64,000 nucleotides of DNA from Trichomonas vaginalis G3. Taxonomy: Eukaryota; Parabasalia; Trichomonadida; Trichomonadidae. Within the stretch, counting starts at the first letter, position 1. Every line of letters begins with the position of its first letter. This document shows positions 59,240-64,000 of the stretch, in pieces. Location of the stretch: NCBI RefSeq assembly GCF_026262505.1, contig NC_067206.1, forward strand, positions 6,538,879 through 6,602,878, given 5' to 3'. Below the pieces are notes generated by a model, which saw only the letters and a list, made by a program, of their open reading frames with translations, did not search any database and was not told the DNA's origin. The position numbers and the translations under genes were made by a program.

Positions 59240-60340
59240 TTAAATATTTTTGTTTCCTTGCTCAGTGACAAAGATAACACCAGGCTTCCCTTGTTGAACT
59301 GTAAGGAGGCAGCCTGATGAATCGTAGTAGTCTCCATCGATACAAAATATCGGATCTTCGCCTTCTCCTGTCATCATTAGTTCGAAAGTGTAGTTTGGCT
59401 CTTCCATGCCTGCAAAAGCATCCGGCTCATACCAATTAACAATTGTAGATTGATTTTCGCTGTCGCCATTGTCATCATTTTCAACATTTTTAATTTTAAG
59501 ATGAATGGACTGTTCAAGGATATCCATGTCAGGAGTATATGGTAAATCGTTATGGTGCTGTCTTTTAGGAATGCCTGATTTCTTAGGAATGGGATCTTCC
59601 TTCATTGCAGCAGGAACTGGTAATTTAGAACGCTTTCTTGGTGTTTCACGCTCTGCTTCTTTCGTGGACTCCTTTATTTCCGGTGTTTCGACTTCTTCTG
59701 GTTCTTGTATTTCTTGTTTCGAAATTATTGACCTTGAGCTGCTTTTTCCGGACTTAACAGACATCTGAGATGTTATATCGCTCTTTGGTCTGATGTTTAG
59801 TGCAAAATCTGCTTCTTCAAATGAAAGATCATTTTCGTTATTTTTCTCTTGTTGTTTTGGCCTTTTGAATGATGAGCGAGAAGGTATTTCTCTGACTCCG
59901 TCTTCGTCAGAAAGAATCACCTTTGAGCTCTGTTTCGAGGCAGAGCGAGCAGAATGCGGAGAAGGCTTCGGTTGTTCTGCTTTCACAGCAGCTTCTAGCT
60001 CATTGACAGATACAAGTGATACGGCTGGCTTAAGCACAACTTTAATTGGCTTTTTTCCACCTTCGACTAAAATAAAGTCATCTGGAACGATCCCAACATT
60101 TGCTCCTTTAGCAACAAAGATGTATTCTGATGATTCTGACGTTAAATTAAACTTTGTGAGTCCTGTGATGATTCTTCCTTTTGCATCTGTTAAAACGAAA
60201 GAATCTGTCTGAGGTGGATGTATTTGAACTTTACATGCAATATTCCCTAGATTCTTGACAGTTAATCTAACGCGTTTTGCAGTCCTTTGCTGACGAACAT
60301 CAAAAGAAACTTGCTCAGGAAAAACAACAATTTCACCCAT
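59240..60340 (-). CDS. MSP (VAPs-type) domain protein with disordered tail
   Basis: 366 residues from the ATG at 60340 (MGEIVVFPEQVSFDVRQ). The upstream in-frame ATG at 60397 lies in AT-rich leader. Residues about 1-100 form an MSP/Ig-like domain: VRLTVKNLGNIACKVQIHPP, then IVPDDFILVEGGKKPIKVVL. A long Ser/Lys/Pro/Glu-rich linker follows, and a C-terminal acidic and aromatic region (YTFELMMTGEGEDPIFCIDG). MSP domains bind FFAT motifs (VAP) or are part of hydin-like axonemal proteins. Intact. Confidence 0.65.
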   Translation of the reverse strand: MGEIVVFPEQVSFDVRQQRTAKRVRLTVKNLGNIACKVQIHPPQTDSFVLTDAKGRIITGLTKFNLTSESSEYIFVAKGANVGIVPDDFILVEGGKKPIKVVLKPAVSLVSVNELEAAVKAEQPKPSPHSARSASKQSSKVILSDEDGVREIPSRSSFKRPKQQEKNNENDLSFEEADFALNIRPKSDITSQMSVKSGKSSSRSIISKQEIQEPEEVETPEIKESTKEAERETPRKRSKLPVPAAMKEDPIPKKSGIPKRQHHNDLPYTPDMDILEQSIHLKIKNVENDDNGDSENQSTIVNWYEPDAFAGMEEPNYTFELMMTGEGEDPIFCIDGDYYDSSGCLLTVQQGKPGVIFVTEQGNKNI

Positions 60341-60809
60341 TGGCACTTTTTTGTATTTTATTGGCGTGTTGCGCCGAAAAAAAATATAATAATGCACGAA
60401 ATCAGGGGAAAAATATCAAAACATACTTTTGTAATTATGATAGACATTCTTTATACAATAATCAGAAGCTTATATCAAGGCCCTTGCATGGATGTTTTGC
60501 GAAATGGGATTGATTTTACATATCAAATTGCAAAAGGAAAAATACATAAGAAAATTGTATAACTGAAGATCAATTCTGACTGGATATGAAAAAAATCTCT
60601 CATAAACGATTTATTTTAAAATCCCTTTCAATGTAATATTCAATAGCATTTGATGTTTCTCTCCTAATATAATCCATTACATATCAAGAGTTACTAAAAA
60701 AGAATTCTGCAAAATTTCATAGTATCCATGGAGCAATTGTTGATGGAATATAGCTCTTCTTTTGAAAACGAAATTTATGTAAAATTTTGACATCTAAAAT
60801 TTTTGGTTG
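60341..60809. other. Intergenic region between MSP and ankyrin genes
   Basis: About 470 bp separating divergent genes. Contains leader elements on both sides; the open frames at 60277-60562 are antisense overlaps. Confidence 0.5.
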
Positions 60810-62132
60810 ATGTCTAAGGGAGAAATTAAACAAAATCATTATGACAAATCGATGGAGATTTATACAGGATATAATGATGTCTACAATGATTTGTACAGGC
60901 TGAAAACAAATGACGAAGAAAAATTAAACGCAATTTACAAAAAAATCAAACAAAACCTGATTGACTCTTATCATATTCCGCCTGATGCGATAATCACTGC
61001 AATATCCCAACTTTCAATTTATAACAACCGCTACATGAAGTCATATTTAGCGATTGCCAAACAAATTGTTGACGAATACCATCTAAATCATGTCAACAAA
61101 ATCAGCAGGGTTTTTGATTACCTTTTCTACAAAGGATACAGTACATTATTGAATGAAAACTGGAAAAATCTTTATAACTTTTATGAAGTTGCTCATTATT
61201 CATCTGACATTCACGACCAAAAAACAATTCACAGATCTATTATGAATGATGACAAAATAGCTTTGATAAATTTTACAGAAAGAGAAGGATTTTATAAAAA
61301 TCAAAAATTAACTAGCGATTTATATCCATTTTCAGGATTTGGTATTTCATTACTTGAACTATGTTGTTATCATGGATCTGTTGATTGCTTTAAGTTTTTA
61401 AGAATGAAATTTCAATCAGAAATCACTCCAGATTGTCTTAGATATTCGTTTTTGGGTGGAAATCAAGACATTATAAATGAATGCTTGAAAGTACAAAAAC
61501 CAGATGAAGTATGCATGGAATGTGCAATTATATCACACAACATTGATTTTGTAACATTTTTGATGAATGAATACGATATAAAAATTGATTTAAAATTGTG
61601 CTCTATATACAATAATCTTCAATCATTTTTAGTTTATTTGGATCAAACAAATGACATCAACACATGTTTTGTTTATTCTCCGAATTTCTATCTTTCATCA
61701 CTTTTAGAATATTTTATTTCAAATGGTGCAGATATCAATGCTAAAGACAATGATGGAAATACCGCTCTTCACCATGCAGCCAGGTATAATAACAAAGAAA
61801 TTGCAGAAATTCTTATTTCAAATGGTGCAGATATCAATGCTAAAGACAATGATGGAAATACCACTCTTCACCATGCAGCCAGGTATAATAACAAAGAAAT
61901 TGCAGAAATTCTTATTTCAAATGGTGCAGATATCAATGCTAAAGACAATGATGGAAATACCACTCTTCATTATGCAGCCAGGTATAATAACAAAGAAATT
62001 GCAGAAATTCTTATTTCAAATGGTGCAGATATCAATGCTGAAAACGGATATGAATCTACCCCTCTTTATTATGCAGCCAGGTGTAATAGCAAAGAAACGG
62101 CAGAAATTCTTATTTCAAACAAGGCAAAATAA
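60810..62132 (+). CDS. Ankyrin-repeat protein with near-identical 99-bp repeats
   Basis: 440 residues from the ATG at 60810 (MSKGEIKQNHYDKSMEI). The N-terminal 300 residues are a DUF3447-like helical domain (FGISLLELCCYHGSVDCFKF). Four ankyrin repeats follow, each 33 residues, starting NGADINAKDNDGNT. The first three copies (61725, 61824, 61923) are nearly identical in DNA and the fourth (62022) diverges. The repeat array ends abruptly at ISNKAK with a TAA; another frame downstream stays open (TRQNKESLVIF), so the C-terminus may be truncated by a frameshift. Confidence 0.75.
   Translation: MSKGEIKQNHYDKSMEIYTGYNDVYNDLYRLKTNDEEKLNAIYKKIKQNLIDSYHIPPDAIITAISQLSIYNNRYMKSYLAIAKQIVDEYHLNHVNKISRVFDYLFYKGYSTLLNENWKNLYNFYEVAHYSSDIHDQKTIHRSIMNDDKIALINFTEREGFYKNQKLTSDLYPFSGFGISLLELCCYHGSVDCFKFLRMKFQSEITPDCLRYSFLGGNQDIINECLKVQKPDEVCMECAIISHNIDFVTFLMNEYDIKIDLKLCSIYNNLQSFLVYLDQTNDINTCFVYSPNFYLSSLLEYFISNGADINAKDNDGNTALHHAARYNNKEIAEILISNGADINAKDNDGNTTLHHAARYNNKEIAEILISNGADINAKDNDGNTTLHYAARYNNKEIAEILISNGADINAENGYESTPLYYAARCNSKETAEILISNKAK
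61725..62120 (+). repeat. Tandem 99-bp ankyrin-coding repeats
   Basis: Units at 61725-61823, 61824-61922, 61923-62021 and 62022-62120. The first three differ by a few bases, indicating recent duplication. Confidence 0.85.
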
Positions 62133-62414
62133 AGAGTCTCTTGTTATATTCTACTTACACAATGATTTATTCATTGAGTCCTTATTCTCGAAACAAAAAG
62201 TAAACTTGATCGGAATATTTCCTCAATCTGTTTTACTCCTTGTTATATTCAGGTTTATTATCTGGATTAATTTGCATCCAAACCAATAACAACTTATTGG
62301 AGAGTTGTCATCCTCATTGCAAAAATTTTTCTAATGTTTCCATTTGAAAAATTCTTGTATAAATTTTGCATAAAACAAGATATTATCATCTTACAAGATT
62401 TATATAAAAAAGAT

Positions 62415-63000
62415 GTAATTAATAAAATTAATATTCTCAACAAATGTAAGAGCGACATCAAGTGGTGTTGCCTTGCCTTGGACAACAGATTCAATCTTGT
62501 AATTGCCAGCTTCACCGAACGACGCCACTGCAGTAAGCAGGGCTCTTCCTTGGCTGCCATTGCTCTGAAGATCTCTGCGCCTGGTCCAGGAAGACATGTT
62601 GACTTGTAAGTGAGGTGGTTGAGGAGCCTTGTGATTGCATCCTGGATTCCGTCGAGCCTGTTGATATAGACGAAGAGCTGGCATCCGATATCAGGAAGCT
62701 TCTTAACTTTTGCAGCACTGCGGCTCCACATGTTGCAAGCTCTGAGGATGGCGAATCTTGCAGCGGAATATGCCTGTGTCCACCTCTTGGCCTCTGTGGA
62801 GCACTACATCAATCAGAGGCCTGCAACAAGCAACAATGGCGAAAAAGAGGAAGTTCCTTCTGACACTTTGTAACGTAAACATCCTTTCCGTTGTATGCTC
62901 CAACCTTTTGGCCTTTTTTGTCGACTTCGATTGATGCAACTGAAACTTCCTGTTTATCAGCATGACGGATGATTGTAGTGTTCTCAATTCTTACAATGAT
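62415..63000 (-). pseudogene. Decayed host gene fragment, high-expression codon style
   Basis: On the minus strand several frames give protein-like segments: TTIIRHADKQEVSVASIEV, then YNGKDVYVTKCQKE (from about 63000), later AARFAILRACNMWSRSAAKV, PDIGCQLFVYINRLDGIQD, GPGAEIFRAMAAKEEP and VASFGEAGNYKIESVVQGKA. Frames change near 62840 and 62530. The DNA is clearly more GC-rich than its surroundings, with codons such as AAG, CTC and ATC. I do not recognise the family. It has no intact start-to-stop frame, so it is a relic or has sequencing errors. Confidence 0.45.
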
Positions 63001-63104
63001 TTTATACTCAAAAATGCTTTACATCAGATATATATGTAGCTACACATATAAATTATCAATATCAAGATTTGTAATTTTTTACTCGTTTTTTTTTACCAAA
63101 AAAA

Positions 63105-64000
63105 ATGAATTCAACTCCTGTTGTTATTGATACAGGAAGTGGATTCACTAAAGTCGGTTTTGCAGGATATTATGAACCAAAAGTTGAATTTCCAACTGTT
63201 GTTGGTGTTCCTAAAGATAGTACAGCACTAATTGGCGGAAAAAACGTTGATTTTTTTGTAGGCAACGAAGTTTTTACGAAATCAGATTTGGTTGACATCT
63301 CAAAGCCAATTGAAAACGGTGTTATTGTGAATTGGGACGATATTGAAAAAGTTTGGCATCATACGTATTATAACGAACTTCTTGTTGTCCCAGACCAGCA
63401 TCCAGTTATCATTACAGAGAAACAATGCGCAACTCAGCATGCAAGAGAGAAAACAATACAGATGTTTTTCGAAACTTTCAACGTTCCTGGATATTATTCA
63501 GGCGTACAATCAGTATTTGCTCTTCTCTCATGCGGACTAACGACTGGCATAGTTTGGGATGGCGGTGAGGGATATAGTTCTGTTGTTCCTGTTTACGAAG
63601 GATATCAACAACCTCATGCAGTGCTTCAATCTCCAATTTGCGGAGAGGTTCTAACAAAATTCTTTACAGATAAACTTAATGCAGCTGGTACTGATACATC
63701 TTTCCTTAAACCAAACGATATTGCAGGTTTGAAAGAAAATAAATGCCGTGTGAATAGAAAAATTGACGAAAATAGAGCGAAAACATCGCAATCATTGAAA
63801 CGAAGGAAGATTTTTCAAAAAGAATTGCATTCTCAGAACGAATCTGAAGCAGAAGCGGATTATGACACCGCTGAAGTATTATTCAATCCATCAATTGCAC
63901 AACTATCCACTCCATCTATACCAGAAACCATCGTTCAGTCGCTTTTGCTAGTTGATACAGCTGTTCGCTATGAGATGCTTCCAAATGTTGTTTTATCAGG
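63105..64000 (+). CDS. Actin-related protein, partial (runs off the window)
   Basis: ATG at 63105 (MNSTPVVIDTGSGFTKVGFA) with an open frame through the last base, so the 3' end is missing. Actin features: the phosphate-1 loop DTGSGFTKVGFAG, WDDIEKVWHHTYYNELLV, FETFNVPGYYSGVQSVFAL, TTGIVWDGGEGYSSVVPVYE. In the second half (RVNRKIDENRAKTSQ, then a charged insert before DTAEVLF) it departs from conventional actin, so it is an Arp or divergent actin rather than a canonical one. At least 298 residues. Role: cytoskeletal or chromatin Arp; the subfamily cannot be set from this part. Confidence 0.8.
   Translation, partial: MNSTPVVIDTGSGFTKVGFAGYYEPKVEFPTVVGVPKDSTALIGGKNVDFFVGNEVFTKSDLVDISKPIENGVIVNWDDIEKVWHHTYYNELLVVPDQHPVIITEKQCATQHAREKTIQMFFETFNVPGYYSGVQSVFALLSCGLTTGIVWDGGEGYSSVVPVYEGYQQPHAVLQSPICGEVLTKFFTDKLNAAGTDTSFLKPNDIAGLKENKCRVNRKIDENRAKTSQSLKRRKIFQKELHSQNESEAEADYDTAEVLFNPSIAQLSTPSIPETIVQSLLLVDTAVRYEMLPNVVLS

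Noticed and set aside
1-64000. CRISPR arrays, rRNA or tRNA genes
   Set aside because: No regularly spaced repeats with unique spacers and no recognisable rRNA or tRNA sequence were seen; a tRNA scan was not possible by eye.

Overview
The window looks like nuclear DNA of a parabasalid protist, most likely Trichomonas vaginalis or a close relative. It is AT-rich, its genes are intronless and tightly spaced, and start codons follow very short leaders. Host genes often have a TCA-(T/C)-T-(A/T)-type initiator just upstream (for example TCATTTTTTT at 43157 and 52611, and TCACTTTTTT on the minus strand near 10087). The gene families also fit: Myb-domain proteins, long ankyrin-type proteins, TM9SF, a PG-rich-repeat flagellar protein, a MULE transposase and Maverick/Polinton elements. 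The species call is inference.

Layout. 1 to about 6.2 kb is the end of a decayed Maverick/Polinton: a partial N-terminal CDS at the window edge, small virion-type proteins, a broken integrase, a fibre gene, a penton-like capsid gene, a 43-residue membrane protein and a D12-class adenine methyltransferase. 6.3-17.9 kb is host DNA: a Myb gene, a PG-rich-repeat protein, an unknown protein, a WD40 protein, a long repeat-rich intergenic stretch and an HMG-box protein. 18,177-42,671 is a nested structure. A MULE of about 2.2 kb, with 9-bp target duplications ATTTTGAAA, has been split by a complete 22.3-kb Maverick (19,980-42,297, 6-bp target duplication TAAAAC, inverted repeats of about 640-700 bp). 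43-64 kb is host DNA: TM9SF, a HAD phosphatase broken by one TGA, a coiled-coil protein, a secreted repeat protein with one in-frame TGA, a head-to-head PrimPol/RRM pair, a RING protein, a 1188-residue protein, a broken Myb gene, an ER-shaping-like membrane protein, an MSP-domain protein, an ankyrin protein, a gene relic and the 5' part of an actin-related gene that runs off the window.

The Maverick carries a virus-like gene set: protein-primed DNA polymerase B, retroviral-type integrase, packaging ATPase, a double-jelly-roll-type major capsid candidate, two penton-like proteins, HNH endonuclease, two KilA-N-type proteins, and a giant fibre with a collagen-like stalk and a phage tail-collar-type tip. 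I saw no adenovirus-type protease. Almost every single-copy gene is broken by frameshifts, while long host genes around it are open, so this copy has probably decayed. The 102-residue ORF inside each terminal repeat is intact and identical in both copies.

Most noteworthy: (1) a collagen/tail-collar fibre in both Mavericks; (2) a family of GC-rich double-hairpin palindromes scattered through the Maverick, three of them in coding sequence; (3) symmetric AT-only promoters of 16-18 bp between divergent Maverick start codons, unlike host initiators; (4) a roughly 1.2-kb gene cassette bounded by inverted repeats inside the Maverick; (5) the Maverick-in-MULE nesting with both target duplications preserved; (6) three tandem-related 66-nt hairpins in the 15.8-16.3 kb intergenic region.
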